A DNA stretch of 58,933 bases from Pseudanabaena sp. lw0831 (GCF_016584665.1 NZ_BBJB01000055.1:1-58933), one strand, 5' to 3'. Numbered from the stretch's first letter, positions 43,294 to 55,240 are shown. Program-made: numbers and translations. Notes: generated by a model not told the origin, from the sequence alone.

Positions 43294-46215
43294 TTAGGGC
43301 TGAGGTTTTACAGGGGATTTTGAAGGATGAGATTTGCTCCACCACCTTGAGAAAATCTTCTCTAATTCTACCCACAAAACTAATAGCATACTGAATCCAA
43401 AGCATAAGCCTAGCTCTGAAGCAGAAAGAGCATCAGTGCCAAAAAATTGTCGTAGGGATGGCACATAGAGCAAAGCAAGTTGTAAAACCGTGGTAAAAAT
43501 TACGGAAACCAATAGATAAGGATTAGAGATCGGACTTAACTCAATGATTAGTTTGGAATCAGAACGACAGGCTAGTGCATGACCCATTTGAGCAATGCAG
43601 AGTGTCGTAAATGTAATCGTCTTCCAATGTTCGTGCCATGAGGGATTACCAGAATTATAGACGAGTTCCATTAAGGCGATTGTTTGTACACCGAAGATAA
43701 CACCGATTCGCAGAATATACCAACCTAGACCCCTTGCAAAAATATTCTCTTGGGGATGAAAAGGAGGGCGTTCCATGACATCGGCTTCAGCAGGTTCTAC
43801 TGCAAGCGCTAGGGCCGGCACGCCATCGGTAACTAGATTCATCCACAAAATCTGTAAAGGTGTAAGCGGAACTGCGCCAAAGCCCAGAAATGGAGTGGAG
43901 GCGATCGCAATTACTTCACCGACATTACTACCAAGAATATATTTAATAAAGCGGCGAATATTTGCGTAAACCGTCCGTCCTTCCTCGGTTGCTGCCACAA
44001 TCGTCGCGTAGTTATCATCCAGCAAGATCATGTCGCTTGCCTCTTTAGAAACATCTGTTCCCGTAATTCCCATGGCAATGCCAATGTTTGCTTGTTTTAG
44101 GGCAGGCGCATCATTCACCCCATCGCCTGTCATAGCAACTATTTCACCGCTTCGTTGCAGTGCTTGCACGATCCGCAGTTTATGCTCAGGTGAAACTCTT
44201 GCATAGACAGCAGTTTGTTGCGCGATCGCTGTTAGTTCATTGTCATCCATTAGTTCAATTTCTTGCCCAGTTAATACGCGATCGCTGTCTGGATAAAAAA
44301 TATTTAGGTCGCGAGCGATCGCTTGAGCTGTCAGTTGATGATCGCCTGTAATCATCGTCGTATGAATTCCTGCCCGACGACTGATTTGCACGGCCGCCGC
44401 CGCTTCCATTCTTAGAGCATCACGAATGCCCGCTAGTCCCAGCCAAACGAGATTCTTCTCTATATCTGCAAGTTCATCTTCTGTTGGTAATTTTTCTAGG
44501 GGCAGATAGGCAAATCCTAATACACGCATTCCTTTAGAGGCTAGCAAAGTATTTTGGATATTAACAGATGTTTTATAGGACGTTGTAATTAAACCGATTT
44601 GTTTATCTATTTGAATGCGATCGCATTGGCTCAAAACCAACTCAGGTGAACCTTTGCAAAATAGAAAGTAAGGTTTGTTGGGCAATAAAGCGGCAATCAT
44701 TCGTATAGTTTCAGGTGTATCTTCAGCATCAATATCTTTGATGGCTGCGATCGCACTCATCAGTTTCCGCTCAGGCGTAAAGGGAATCTCGGCAACTCTA
44801 GAGAAATATTGCGTAAAGTGTGTCTGCCAAAAATTCGCTTTCCCAGCCAAAGTTAAGAGCGCTCCTTCGGTAGGATCACCAATGATTTTCCATAGTGATT
44901 CTGGTGAGCGAATAGGTAAGGGGCTTAAGTCTTTTTTGCCTCGTGGTGATGGGCGATCGCTTATTTGTTCAACGGTTCTTTTTTGTAAATAGGAATCATT
45001 ACAAATTACGCTTGCTGCTAGTAAAATCTGTAATTCTGCACATTGATAAATATTGAGATCGCTAGCTAGCATATCTCCTGCTAGTCGAGAGAGGGCAAAT
45101 TCGCCAATTGGTTCATAGCCAGTTCCACTGATTTGAGCTGCATAATTTGTGGTGAAAATATTTTCCGCCACCATTTTGTTCTGGGTCAATGTTCCTGTCT
45201 TATCGGAACAAATCATTGTCACCGAACCCAGTGTTTCCACCGCAGGCAATTTGCGAATCAGAGCCTTACGGCGTACCATTCTTTGCGTGCCAAGGGCAAG
45301 TGTCACTGTAATCACCGCAGGCAATCCCTCTGGTACAGCAGCAACCGCCATGCTTAAGGATGTATTTAGCAACTTTACAAAGTCACCATTGCGCCATAGT
45401 CCTACGGCAATCACAATCGCCACTAGCACCAAAGAAGAAATCACCAATGCTTGGGAAAGTTCGCCCATCCGTTTTTGTAATGGAGTTTCTTCTTGTTCCA
45501 CATCTTGCAGTAGATTGGCAATCTTTCCCAATTCTGTCTGCATTCCGATTGCCGTGACTAACATCATCCCCCGACCCCGTAATACTTCAGTGCCCTGAAA
45601 CAGCATATTGCAGCGATCGCCTAAAGATTCATCTTCATCAAATATCTGATCAGCAAACTTATTCACTCCCTGAGATTCACCTGTAAGGGCCCCTTCTCTC
45701 ACTTTCAGCTTTACTGATTCTATTAACCGCCCATCTGCTGCAATCTGCATCCCCGCATCAACAAACACAATATCCCCAACGACCAGTTCCGCCGATCGGA
45801 TTTCAGCAACTTTACCCGCACGCAATACCCGCACATTCGGAGTCGCCATGCGTTTTAGGGCTGCTAAGGCTTCCTCCGCACGACTCTCCTGTACATAACC
45901 CAAAATGCCATTAAGAATAACGATCGCCGCGATCGCGATCGCATCTTTTGGAAAGCTTCCCACCCGCAAATCTAAACCTGCCGAAACAACTGCCACCCCA
46001 ATCAGCATCAACAGCATGACGTTAGTAAACTGATCGACAAAAATGCTCAGCTTTGAACGCCCCAACTTGCCATTTAATTCATTGCGTCCATAAGCAGCTT
46101 GGCGATCGCTGATCTGCCACGACTCTAAACCCGACTCTGGGTTTGTATCCAAAGCGGCGATCGCTTGATCGATCGTCAGCATGTGCCAAATTTGCTTTGT
46201 CGGTAAATTATTCAT
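43294..46215 (-). CDS. Cation-transporting P-type ATPase, P2A (Ca2+) type
   Basis: A 973-aa pump of the PacL/SERCA-like group. The N-terminal cation-ATPase domain ([18 protein letters not shown]) is followed by the actuator with [20 protein letters not shown] in M4, [23 protein letters not shown] and [22 protein letters not shown]. Ten membrane helices are expected. The M4 PEGL motif favours Ca2+ (or Mn2+) transport. It precedes the GTPase gene by 4 bp and is divergent from hisB, with a palindrome in the shared promoter region. Confidence 0.93.
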   Translation of the reverse strand: MNNLPTKQIWHMLTIDQAIAALDTNPESGLESWQISDRQAAYGRNELNGKLGRSKLSIFVDQFTNVMLLMLIGVAVVSAGLDLRVGSFPKDAIAIAAIVILNGILGYVQESRAEEALAALKRMATPNVRVLRAGKVAEIRSAELVVGDIVFVDAGMQIAADGRLIESVKLKVREGALTGESQGVNKFADQIFDEDESLGDRCNMLFQGTEVLRGRGMMLVTAIGMQTELGKIANLLQDVEQEETPLQKRMGELSQALVISSLVLVAIVIAVGLWRNGDFVKLLNTSLSMAVAAVPEGLPAVITVTLALGTQRMVRRKALIRKLPAVETLGSVTMICSDKTGTLTQNKMVAENIFTTNYAAQISGTGYEPIGEFALSRLAGDMLASDLNIYQCAELQILLAASVICNDSYLQKRTVEQISDRPSPRGKKDLSPLPIRSPESLWKIIGDPTEGALLTLAGKANFWQTHFTQYFSRVAEIPFTPERKLMSAIAAIKDIDAEDTPETIRMIAALLPNKPYFLFCKGSPELVLSQCDRIQIDKQIGLITTSYKTSVNIQNTLLASKGMRVLGFAYLPLEKLPTEDELADIEKNLVWLGLAGIRDALRMEAAAAVQISRRAGIHTTMITGDHQLTAQAIARDLNIFYPDSDRVLTGQEIELMDDNELTAIAQQTAVYARVSPEHKLRIVQALQRSGEIVAMTGDGVNDAPALKQANIGIAMGITGTDVSKEASDMILLDDNYATIVAATEEGRTVYANIRRFIKYILGSNVGEVIAIASTPFLGFGAVPLTPLQILWMNLVTDGVPALALAVEPAEADVMERPPFHPQENIFARGLGWYILRIGVIFGVQTIALMELVYNSGNPSWHEHWKTITFTTLCIAQMGHALACRSDSKLIIELSPISNPYLLVSVIFTTVLQLALLYVPSLRQFFGTDALSASELGLCFGFSMLLVLWVELEKIFSRWWSKSHPSKSPVKPQP

Positions 46216-46274
46216 TGTGTGTTTGCCAACAATTAGGATGCTTGAGCTTTAGTTTAAGCCTATCAGAGTCTGTG

Positions 46275-46316
46275 ATACAGTTGATTTTAAGGTTTACACC
46301 TTAAAATCAACTGTAT
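46275..46316. repeat. 19-bp perfect palindrome between divergent genes
   Basis: Arms 46275-46293 and 46298-46316 with a 4-nt loop. It lies in the 116-bp region between the 5' ends of the P-ATPase and hisB genes, ending 16 bp before the hisB ATG, so it is unlikely to be a simple gene-end terminator. Confidence 0.72.
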
Positions 46317-46331
46317 TAATCCTGCTCTGCT

Positions 46332-46934
46332 ATGTCCTACGATACTCCTCGCATTGCCAAAGTCCACCGCAAAACTGGCGAAACCGAAGTCACTGTGACG
46401 CTGAATCTTGATGGCACGGGTAAAGGAAATATCAACACTGGTATTCCCTTTCTCGATCACATGCTGCATCAAATTTGCTCTCATGGATTAATCGAGCTCG
46501 ATGTTCAAGCTACGGGTGACCTGCATATTGATGATCATCACACCAATGAAGATGTGGGGATTGTTTTAGGGCAAGCTCTCGGACAAGCATTAGGCGATCG
46601 CAAAGGAATTGCTAGATTTGGGCACTTTGTTGCGCCTCTGGATGAAGCTCTCGTGCAAGTTGCCCTTGATTTTTCGGGTCGTCCCTATTTGGTTTATGGC
46701 TTAGTGATTCCCAATCAGCGTGTGGGAACCTATGACACTGAATTAGTTCGCGAATTTTACCAAGCCGTAGTCAATCATGCTCAGATGACACTGCATGTCA
46801 GACTGTTAGAAAAAGGTAATTCTCATCATATTATCGAGGCTTCTTTTAAAGCTTTTGCTCGTGCTTTAAGGATGGCAGTAGAAGTCGATCCACGCCGCGT
46901 CAGTACAATTCCTAGTTCTAAAGGTGTTTTATAA
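46332..46934 (+). CDS. hisB: Imidazoleglycerol-phosphate dehydratase
   Basis: HisB removes water from imidazoleglycerol phosphate in histidine synthesis. The 200-aa protein shows [38 protein letters not shown], the later [17 protein letters not shown] and DPR. The two HHxxE-type manganese-site motifs are intact. It is the monofunctional form usual in cyanobacteria. Confidence 0.96.
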   Translation: MSYDTPRIAKVHRKTGETEVTVTLNLDGTGKGNINTGIPFLDHMLHQICSHGLIELDVQATGDLHIDDHHTNEDVGIVLGQALGQALGDRKGIARFGHFVAPLDEALVQVALDFSGRPYLVYGLVIPNQRVGTYDTELVREFYQAVVNHAQMTLHVRLLEKGNSHHIIEASFKAFARALRMAVEVDPRRVSTIPSSKGVL

Positions 46935-46987
46935 TTACATAAAAGCAACTTTTGGGTACTTTTGTTTAATTCAGCGAAAGGTGTGTT

Positions 46988-47761
46988 ATGTCTGAGACAA
47001 TTGCTTTGGGCGATCGCATTGAATTTGGCTTTTGGGAAGCAGGCTGTATGATTTGGGTTGGGGCAAAGGATTTTGTCAGCCAAGATTATGACGGCTTTTG
47101 TAACTTACTTTGGAATAACGACCAAGAGAAATTAAAAGAAGCCATCCTTGAACAGAAAGCTGTTCTTGCGATGGATCTCTATCAAGATGATGGCTACAAT
47201 GTCCGAGTCGTTATGGGAGAACTAAACGATCAAGAACGCGAAGAATGGGTAGCGCGAGTTCGATGGCGACTTGATTTATCCTGCGGGCAAATGATCGTTT
47301 CAGGAGTCCTTGGGGATACTGATTGTGATGAAATACCAGAAGCAAAGGCGATCGCGGATAGTGATGATTGTTTAGAATGCTACGTGGAAGTACCGCCAAA
47401 TGAATATCAAGTCGAAGTATATTCCTATGCACCTGGAGATCTTTCGACAGGATGGGGACAAATTGTTAATCCCTCTTTGTTTAAACCAACTGAAGGGATT
47501 GAATCAGAAACATTGAAAGCATATTTTGAGCGAACTCGACCTGATACACCCATCCCTGCATGGATTGGATGCGAAATTGAAGAAGATTCAATGCGCAGAA
47601 AAAGATATTGTGATGAAGCCTATGCTTCGTCTGATTTCATAGATTTTGTGATTCGACTCTCACCAGTTATTGAAGATTTACCATCACCACAATTAGATAC
47701 GAGTGGCTGCATAAAATGGGAGTTTCGCAAACCCGAGCGCTGTCCACTCGGCTTAATTTAG
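46988..47761 (+). CDS. Acidic protein of unknown function
   Basis: This 257-aa soluble protein is rich in Asp and Glu, with a WEAGCMIWVGAKDF opening and a RVRWRLDLSCGQMIVSG strand pattern. The C-terminal third contains scattered cysteines. No signal peptide, membrane segment or known motif is visible. It follows hisB by 53 bp with an ATG and has typical codon use for the window. I do not recognise the family. Confidence 0.7.
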   Translation: MSETIALGDRIEFGFWEAGCMIWVGAKDFVSQDYDGFCNLLWNNDQEKLKEAILEQKAVLAMDLYQDDGYNVRVVMGELNDQEREEWVARVRWRLDLSCGQMIVSGVLGDTDCDEIPEAKAIADSDDCLECYVEVPPNEYQVEVYSYAPGDLSTGWGQIVNPSLFKPTEGIESETLKAYFERTRPDTPIPAWIGCEIEEDSMRRKRYCDEAYASSDFIDFVIRLSPVIEDLPSPQLDTSGCIKWEFRKPERCPLGLI

Positions 47762-47933
47762 TTAGCCTATGGCAGTTGCCATAAAGTATGGAAAATCATT
47801 CGATTTTCATTATCACGACTATACAAAGGAAATTGTAATTACCAATCGTTGAAATTCGGAAGCTTCGATCTCTACATTATTTGATTTTATTGGTATAATA
47901 CCAATTTTCAAAACGGCAATGCCATTTTGAAAA

Positions 47934-47964
47934 TTAAAAACCCTTACTGGGTTTATTTTTTAAT
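47934..47964 (+). terminator. Terminator-like hairpin after the acidic-protein gene
   Basis: AAACCC-TTACT-GGGTTT is followed by a T run. A further inverted repeat (CAATTTTCAAAA...TTTTGAAAATT) precedes it. They occupy the 296-bp gap before the J-domain gene, which otherwise shows no gene. Confidence 0.6.
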
Positions 47965-48057
47965 TGTCGAAAATGTAGTCATACTTTCGAGAATTAGTAT
48001 AAGTACTTAGATAAATTCAATCGCCACCATCATTATATATGGGCAAAGCGAGCTAAC

Positions 48058-49185
48058 ATGAACCAGCCCAAGGAGCCAAAACTCCAGTTTATCCGCGTTG
48101 ATCGAGGTATTAGTCAGTTCAATCATGACTACTACGCAGCCTTGGGCTTGCCAATCACCAGCAGTCCCTTTTACATTCGCCATGTTTATTTGAGCATTGC
48201 TCGTATATTGCACCCTGATGTGTATGGATTTTCAGATGAAGAAAAAGAAATCGCCACACAATATCTAGCAAAACTGGTTAACCCAGCCTATAACGTCCTA
48301 ATGAAAGAGGAAGAGCGTAGAGCTTATCAAGGGATATTTAAGCTGCTTGCAAAGCGTTTAATGCAAAAATCGCGCAATGTGCCAATTCATTCCAAGATCG
48401 CCTGTGAACTGATGATGACTCCTAATGATGGTCTGTACGAGCGATCAGTTGCCGCGATCGCGAATGTGCAGTATCAATCGATCAAAACTATTCTGGAATA
48501 TACAGCCCAAATTAGTGAACTAAATCTGGTTTACATTCTCTATAAAGAAGGTTACCAATACGGTGCAGACAACATGCCGCCAGTACTTTCGCCCATGTCA
48601 CCCATCAAAAGTCCACAACCTTATTCAGCAAACTATCCCACTCCACCCCAAAAAACTAGTTACGCATCCCCACCCCCTCAATACTCAATTTACCAGCCTT
48701 CTAGTAGTCGTAAACCCGACTCCGATGAAACTATAATTCAAACCAGAATTGAGGAGCGTGATACTAATGCGATCGGCGATCGCCTCAAAATCTGTGAAAT
48801 CTATATAAGTCAGGGCGATTGGAAATCAGCTCTTAAGGATTTGCGCGAAATCCTCCAACTGGATAAGAACAATAGTAAATGTCATGCCATGCTCGGTGTG
48901 GTTTATAAAAATATCAATCAGCAGCAAATGGCAAAAGTTAGCTTCCAGCGATCGCTTCAGATTAATCCCAAGGAGCCATTGGCACTAAAGCATATCAATG
49001 ATCTTAGTAAACCAATTCTTAGCCAGACTAACACTAATACCACTAAGAACAATATTAAAAGTGAACCTAAGCCAAATCCTGCAACTACTAAAAAGGCACC
49101 TCTTCCACCACCACAAAAACGTGGTTGGCTATCCAATCTGCTTGGATGGGCTTCACCTGATAATCAAGATGACTCGAAGCGCTAA
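48058..49185 (+). CDS. J-domain and TPR protein
   Basis: This 375-aa protein has an N-terminal J domain (DYYAALGLPITSSPFYIRH, then the essential HPD at 52-54 in ILHPDVYGF). A Pro/Ser/Gln-rich linker (about 180-225) follows, then a TPR-like region (about 240-315: YISQGDWKSALKDLREIL, MLGVVYKNINQQQMAKVS). The tail is Asn/Lys/Pro-rich. It should recruit an Hsp70 to particular clients; one Hsp70-like protein is encoded at 39283. A 25-bp hairpin follows. Confidence 0.85.
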   Translation: MNQPKEPKLQFIRVDRGISQFNHDYYAALGLPITSSPFYIRHVYLSIARILHPDVYGFSDEEKEIATQYLAKLVNPAYNVLMKEEERRAYQGIFKLLAKRLMQKSRNVPIHSKIACELMMTPNDGLYERSVAAIANVQYQSIKTILEYTAQISELNLVYILYKEGYQYGADNMPPVLSPMSPIKSPQPYSANYPTPPQKTSYASPPPQYSIYQPSSSRKPDSDETIIQTRIEERDTNAIGDRLKICEIYISQGDWKSALKDLREILQLDKNNSKCHAMLGVVYKNINQQQMAKVSFQRSLQINPKEPLALKHINDLSKPILSQTNTNTTKNNIKSEPKPNPATTKKAPLPPPQKRGWLSNLLGWASPDNQDDSKR

Positions 49186-49191
49186 TGCTAA

Positions 49192-49244
49192 AAAAAACAA
49201 AGATGAAAGGCGGCGCAGAGCGCCGCCTTTCATCTTTGTTTTTT
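49192..49244 (+). terminator. 25-bp perfect hairpin after the J-domain gene
   Basis: Arms 49192-49216 and 49220-49244 with an AGA loop, core GGCGGCGC and A-rich/T-rich outer ends. Confidence 0.78.
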
Positions 49245-49341
49245 ATGATAAAAATTTGAGTGGCGGGCGAAATACTCAGAGAGACAGCAAAAGATATAGA
49301 ATGAACCTAGTTAAACGCATAGTAAGGAGTTTTGAGAGAAT

Positions 49342-49551
49342 ATGCAGCCAATCATTTTTCCGGGTTCTGCGGTGCGGGTTATCAATGAAGGTGATACCTA
49401 TTACGGATTTCAAGGACAAGTACAACGGGTGACCGATGAGCGCGTTGCCGTAATTTTTGGTGGCGGTAACTGGGAAAAGATTGTGTCGTTTCGAGCAACG
49501 GAGTTAGAACTGATCGATACGACTGTTAGTTCTAAAGCAAAGAAGAAATAA
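49342..49551 (+). CDS. ndhS: NAD(P)H dehydrogenase-like complex subunit S
   Basis: This 69-aa protein has an SH3-like fold: IIFPGSAVRVINEGDTYYGF and GQVQRVTDERVAVIFGGGNWEK. NdhS is the ferredoxin-docking subunit of photosynthetic NDH-1 in thylakoids, which feeds electrons from ferredoxin into plastoquinone. The length and C-terminal Lys-rich tail fit. A GGAG element precedes the ATG. It lies 2 bp before the OmpA-domain gene. Confidence 0.9.
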   Translation: MQPIIFPGSAVRVINEGDTYYGFQGQVQRVTDERVAVIFGGGNWEKIVSFRATELELIDTTVSSKAKKK

Positions 49552-49553
49552 CT

Positions 49554-50114
49554 GTGGAAAATTTACCGACTCCAGATAAGTCAATAGGTAAATCTTCGGG
49601 TAAGCCGTCTGGCGATTTGAGACAAACGGGCAGTCCTGCTGTCACCTTTTTGATTCGTAGTGCGGTTTTGGGCGTGAGTGCGATCGCGGGACTAAGTATT
49701 GGTTTAGCGATCGCCTTTGTGCGTCCAGATTTAGTATGGCAACCTTCATTTAACTTTTTAAATTACAAAAAGCAGCAATTTACCCTCTCTGCTGATGCTT
49801 TGTTTGAGGCAAATAAAGCCAGCATTCGTCCAGAAAGTTTTCGCTTACTAGATGAAGTTGCGGCACAATTGCCATTAGCAAAGGGCAAGAGGGTACGGAT
49901 TAACGGGCATATGGATGTAAGCAATGTAGGAGATGCGCTAACTCTATCCTATTTACGAGCCTCAGCAGTTAGAGAATATTTAGCAAGACTGCGCGGCGAA
50001 CAAACCTATTATTGGATGGTAGTTGGCTATGGTGCTAGTCGTCCTTTCGCTAGCAGTGCTGGCGAAAGTAATAGTAAAGGTAATCGCCGCATCGAGATTT
50101 TTGTAGATGACTAG
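49554..50114 (+). CDS. OmpA-domain membrane protein
   Basis: This 186-aa protein has one N-terminal membrane helix (ITFLIRSAVLGVSAIAGLS region, about 33-58). The C-terminal OmpA/MotB-like peptidoglycan-binding domain shows LSADALFEANKASIRPES, INGHMD and LSYLRASAVREYL, ending NRRIEIFV. The usual NRRVEI ending is kept. It probably links the plasma membrane to the wall. The start is GTG, and the gene is tightly packed between ndhS and rnz. Confidence 0.87.
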   Translation: MENLPTPDKSIGKSSGKPSGDLRQTGSPAVTFLIRSAVLGVSAIAGLSIGLAIAFVRPDLVWQPSFNFLNYKKQQFTLSADALFEANKASIRPESFRLLDEVAAQLPLAKGKRVRINGHMDVSNVGDALTLSYLRASAVREYLARLRGEQTYYWMVVGYGASRPFASSAGESNSKGNRRIEIFVDD

Positions 50115-50116
50115 AT

Positions 50117-51049
50117 ATGCAAATCACCTTTCTCGGTACTAGTTCGGGCGTGCCTACACGCGGGCGCAATGTCTCCAGTGTGGCGGTACGGTTACCTCAA
50201 CGTGCCGAAGTTTGGCTGCTCGATTGTGGCGAGGCAACCCAGCACCAGTTGTTGCGAAGTGATGTCAAAATTAGCCAAATCACGAAAATTTTCGTCACGC
50301 ATATGCATGGCGATCACATTTTTGGGTTGCCAGGATTGTTGGCAAGTTGCGGCATGGCGGGGAATGTTAGCCATATTGATATTTATGGTCCATCAGGTTT
50401 GGGGGACTATCTCGATGCTTGTCTGCGCTATAGCGAGACGCGCCTCTCCTATTCGATCAAGGTGCATAAGGTCAAAGCAGGGCTAGTTTGTGAAGATTCA
50501 GAATTCTATATGATGGCGGCTCCGCTCAAACATAAGGTGACGGCACATGGTTATCGTTTAGTAGAACGCGATCGCGCTGGTAAGTTTGATGTTGATAAAG
50601 CGATCTCCATGAATATTCCTCCCGGCCCCATTTTTGGCGAACTGAAACAGGGTAAAACCGTTACGCTTCCCGATGGGCGCAAAATTAATGGAAAAGAATT
50701 TTGTGGTGTTCCTCAAATTGGCCGAAAGATTGCCTATTGCACGGATACAATTTTTTGCGATAGTTCAGTAGAACTTGCTCAGAATGCTGATGTACTCATC
50801 CATGAGTCCACCTTTGCTCATCAAGATTCTGATATGGCTTTTCAGCGTTTGCATTCCACTAGCACGATGGCAGCACAGGTGGCACTATTGGCTAATGTGA
50901 AGCAGCTGATCATGACCCATTTTAGTCCTCGCTATTCCCCTGGCAATCCAATTCTATTGGAAGATTTAGTTAATGAAGCGAGAATGATTTTTGCGAATAC
51001 CATTCCTGCTTACGACTTCATGACCTATGAGATACCTGTCGCTAATTGA
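50117..51049 (+). CDS. rnz: Ribonuclease Z
   Basis: RNase Z trims tRNA 3' trailers. The 310-aa protein has the full motif set: FLGTSSGVPTRGRNVSS, LLDCGEATQHQL, the metal motif THMHGDHIFGLPGLL (about 60-75), PLKHKVTAHGYRL, YCTDT and HSTSTMAAQVA with TH(F)SPRY at the end. It begins 2 bp after the OmpA-domain gene. The adjacency to ndhS suggests a three-gene unit. Confidence 0.95.
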   Translation: MQITFLGTSSGVPTRGRNVSSVAVRLPQRAEVWLLDCGEATQHQLLRSDVKISQITKIFVTHMHGDHIFGLPGLLASCGMAGNVSHIDIYGPSGLGDYLDACLRYSETRLSYSIKVHKVKAGLVCEDSEFYMMAAPLKHKVTAHGYRLVERDRAGKFDVDKAISMNIPPGPIFGELKQGKTVTLPDGRKINGKEFCGVPQIGRKIAYCTDTIFCDSSVELAQNADVLIHESTFAHQDSDMAFQRLHSTSTMAAQVALLANVKQLIMTHFSPRYSPGNPILLEDLVNEARMIFANTIPAYDFMTYEIPVAN

Positions 51050-51112
51050 TGTGAGTTCAAGATACTTTATCGTTAGTGCCCTATGAGATTGGTCACTCGC
51101 TCTTGATTCCTA

Positions 51113-51172
51113 AAGAAACCTCTAAAAGTGTTGCTTTGCAACACTTTTAGAGGTTTCTTGGTTCGGGTTTGA
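51113..51172. repeat. 22-bp perfect palindrome with conserved tail
   Basis: Arms 51113-51134 and 51138-51159 with a TTT loop, followed by GGTTCGGGTTTGAG. The core AAAAGTGTTGC, the outer AAGAAA and the tail are shared with 20144-20219, while the intervening stem bases differ but still pair. It lies between rnz and the convergent Rpn gene. Confidence 0.75.
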
Positions 51173-51184
51173 GCACTGTATCAA

Positions 51185-52078
51185 TCAAGGTTTTTCTAAT
51201 CGCTTTATTTTTGATGACTTCGGAATCTTTGATGGTTTCGCGGAAAGCTTTTGTAGCTTTTGGACTTGTTTTAGGGTTAGTCCTGTAAATTGGACGACTA
51301 AGTCTATAGCAATGTTGGAACGCAGCATATTTAGGGCAATTTGATTGGATGCTTTAGCTAAACCCTTAGCCTCACCTTCAGCGATACCTTCAGCTTTGCC
51401 TTCAGCCTTGCCTTCTAACAGTATTTCTTGATAAATCACTGATTCTTTCATGATTTCGCTCCTTAGCAATCTTTGGATGATTTCTTTATTCAGCGCTATA
51501 CCTGATATTATAGCGGTCGATGCAGCAACGTTACTTTGTACCTGCTTATCTTCGATATTTTCAATTTGATTAGCAACTTGTCTTAAGGTTTCTGCGGGAT
51601 CATTAGTTTGAGATAGGGTTGCGAAGGGGAAGAGCCCTTGATATTGCTGAAATATTTCTGTTGGTTGTTCCCATAGTCTGATGACGTTGAATTCATGATT
51701 GAGTGTACCAATATTAAATTTGGTTTCATGAACTAAGGGTGATTGGCTGGGGGTGAGGTAGATGACGACTTGATGGATTTGTTTATCGGGGAATTTGCGA
51801 TATAGCCGCAGTCGATAATCTGCCATGCGGAATGGGATGTTTTTATTTGGCTCGGTCTGAAATTCAATGTGAAGGATAATTTCAGTTGATTCGAGAAATA
51901 TCACGGAGTCGGCACGAATTGGCTCGACTGAGAGTTCAGAGGCTTCGAGTTTGGTTAGGGTAATGGCTTCGCCTAGTAACCAACTGGCAAAGTCTGCGGA
52001 AAAACTCTCTGCTAAAAACTTACAGATGTTATCGATACATTGCGGAATTTTACCATCACAACGGCAAGCGATCGCCAA
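51185..52078 (-). CDS. Rpn-family PD-(D/E)XK nuclease-like protein
   Basis: This 297-aa protein is of the cyanobacterial Rpn/DUF4351-like group: ICKFLAESFSADFASWLLGE near the start, then IRADSVIFL and the catalytic-type LHIEFQ motif with Glu and Gln intact, unlike the paralogue at 13354. A GKAEGKAEGIAEGEAKGLA repeat region (five-fold Gly-Glu/Ala pattern) precedes the C-terminal helical tail. It probably acts as a DNA nuclease; the biological role is unclear. The start is a TTG at 52078, since no ATG precedes the conserved region. Confidence 0.82.
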   Translation of the reverse strand: MAIACRCDGKIPQCIDNICKFLAESFSADFASWLLGEAITLTKLEASELSVEPIRADSVIFLESTEIILHIEFQTEPNKNIPFRMADYRLRLYRKFPDKQIHQVVIYLTPSQSPLVHETKFNIGTLNHEFNVIRLWEQPTEIFQQYQGLFPFATLSQTNDPAETLRQVANQIENIEDKQVQSNVAASTAIISGIALNKEIIQRLLRSEIMKESVIYQEILLEGKAEGKAEGIAEGEAKGLAKASNQIALNMLRSNIAIDLVVQFTGLTLKQVQKLQKLSAKPSKIPKSSKIKRLEKP

Positions 52079-52115
52079 TAATAACCTGCAAACTTAAGCG
52101 ATCGCACTGAATGAA

Positions 52116-52153
52116 AGAAGAACAATGGACTTAATTAAGTCCATTGTTCTTCT
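52116..52153. terminator. 38-bp perfect palindrome without loop
   Basis: 19-bp arms 52116-52134 and 52135-52153 meet at TTAATTAA. It covers the last bases of the stop codon of the minus-strand beta-helix/SPOR gene (52152-52154) and lies about 38 bp from the 5' end of the Rpn gene downstream of it. Confidence 0.7.
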
Positions 52154-53621
52154 ACCGAAAAGGAATGATTTCCGCTTTCAAACCTGATTGGGCAAGTTTT
52201 TGCACTAGTTGATTCGCCGTGGTGTTCTCGCTATAGGCTCCCACTTGCATCACAGTTCTACCACTACGGGATAAGCGAAATGCATCGGGAACAACCGTTT
52301 TTATCCGTTGGGTTACGGCAGTGGAAGTAACTGGCACAACCACCCGATATTGGAAAGGCTTACCTGTAGTAGGATCGAGGGTAGCTGGTGGTAAAGCCGC
52401 AACTCTAGGAGGATTCGTTGGAGCGCTATAGTCACGCTCAATGATGATTGTTGTTGGTGAGTTATTAGCGCTAGGATTAGTGGAAACTACAGGACTGGGT
52501 AATACTTGCCCATTGCTAGGAGGCTTGGCTGGCACGAATACAGTAGTCGGTGTGGGACGAGGATTAGATTGAATCGGAACAGTAGTTCCTGTATTGCTCG
52601 GTGTTGATGGAATCGATGGCAGTGGTACTGGAGTGATAGAAGTAGCGATCGCATTGGTGATTGGAGAACTTGATGCTTGCAAATCCAGTAATCCTTTTAC
52701 CCGCGATTGATTGATTTGATTGCCCACTGCCACTAAAGGAATAGTCGTAGCATTATTAATATCGAATTCACGATTGTTTCTGAAAGTATTATTTCCTAAC
52801 GAAACCGTCGTACCAAGGTCAGGGCGAGGAGAGCCATTGGAACTACTGAGAACGACTAGCCCATTGCGCTGATTATCAGAGATCGCATTGCCGCGCAAGG
52901 TAGGTTGAGCCGTATTAGAAATAATAATTCCATCCACATTCCGAGAGATATTATTATTCGCTAAAAGAACTTGAGATTGTTGTCCAATCGACAGTCCAAA
53001 GCCTGTATTCTCAAATTTGTTATCGCGAATTTCCCCTGTGCTTGTTCCAAGTGCCGAAATACCACTACCTTTATTATTCGAAAATAGATTATTGCCAATG
53101 TAAGCATTAGCACTGCCTGTGAGGAAGATGCCATCGTGGGTACTACTCACAAAACTATTGTTAGCAATAATGACATTACGGCTGGATTCTAACCACAGTC
53201 CATAGCCGCGTGGATTGCTATTAGTGACTGTAATGCCTTCAATGCGAGAATTAGTTGCTGCTGCGATCGCAATATTTTGGCTCGCAAAAGTGGGACTGAC
53301 AAAGCGACCACCACCGCTAATCACCACACCATTTCCATTAGCGCTAGGATTACCGCGTAAGATCGCACCTTTAGGAAGACGAATCGGAAAACTCTCACCA
53401 GTGGCTTGGCCATATGTGCCATTACTTAATTGAAAAATCGTCCCTTCTTGGGGATTGGCGGCGATCGCAGCCGTGATTGTGCGATAGGTCTGTGTATCGT
53501 TACCTTGTGGGGATACATAAACAATCTTTTGTTGAGCAGCCTGCGCCCAAGCAGCAGAGGGCACAGTGAGGGACAAGAGAAAAGCTACATTAATAAGACT
53601 AGGACAGGGAAACTTATTCAT
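52152..53621 (-). CDS. Secreted right-handed beta-helix protein with C-terminal SPOR-like domain
   Basis: This 489-aa protein has a signal peptide (about 1-26, ending AAWAQA). The DUF1565-type start KIVYVSPQGNDTQTYRTITAAIA leads into a parallel beta-helix of Asn/Gly-rich coils (about 30-300: NVIIANNSFVSSTHDGIFL and similar). A Pro/Thr/Ser-rich linker follows (about 315-410). The last about 40 residues (VMQVGAYSENTTANQLVQKL) look like a SPOR domain, which binds denuded peptidoglycan. It should act at the cell wall or outside; the ligand of the helix is unknown. Confidence 0.87.
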   Translation of the reverse strand: MNKFPCPSLINVAFLLSLTVPSAAWAQAAQQKIVYVSPQGNDTQTYRTITAAIAANPQEGTIFQLSNGTYGQATGESFPIRLPKGAILRGNPSANGNGVVISGGGRFVSPTFASQNIAIAAATNSRIEGITVTNSNPRGYGLWLESSRNVIIANNSFVSSTHDGIFLTGSANAYIGNNLFSNNKGSGISALGTSTGEIRDNKFENTGFGLSIGQQSQVLLANNNISRNVDGIIISNTAQPTLRGNAISDNQRNGLVVLSSSNGSPRPDLGTTVSLGNNTFRNNREFDINNATTIPLVAVGNQINQSRVKGLLDLQASSSPITNAIATSITPVPLPSIPSTPSNTGTTVPIQSNPRPTPTTVFVPAKPPSNGQVLPSPVVSTNPSANNSPTTIIIERDYSAPTNPPRVAALPPATLDPTTGKPFQYRVVVPVTSTAVTQRIKTVVPDAFRLSRSGRTVMQVGAYSENTTANQLVQKLAQSGLKAEIIPFR

Positions 53622-53688
53622 ATTGAGACACCAACAAGATATCTAGCAAACATGTCTAACTAGACTAGCAGTAAGTTGCTTTTGTTTC

Positions 53689-53729
53689 ATACAAAAAAAG
53701 GAGGTGCGATGAACCTCCTTTTTTTGTAT
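53689..53729 (-). terminator. 17-bp hairpin after thiC
   Basis: Arms 53689-53705 and 53713-53729 with a 7-nt loop and A/T-rich outer ends. It is 21 bp after the thiC stop, between thiC and the upstream end of the beta-helix gene. Confidence 0.78.
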
Positions 53730-53749
53730 GTTTTTGATTAAGCTTTTGA

Positions 53750-55240
<1,491 letters not shown>

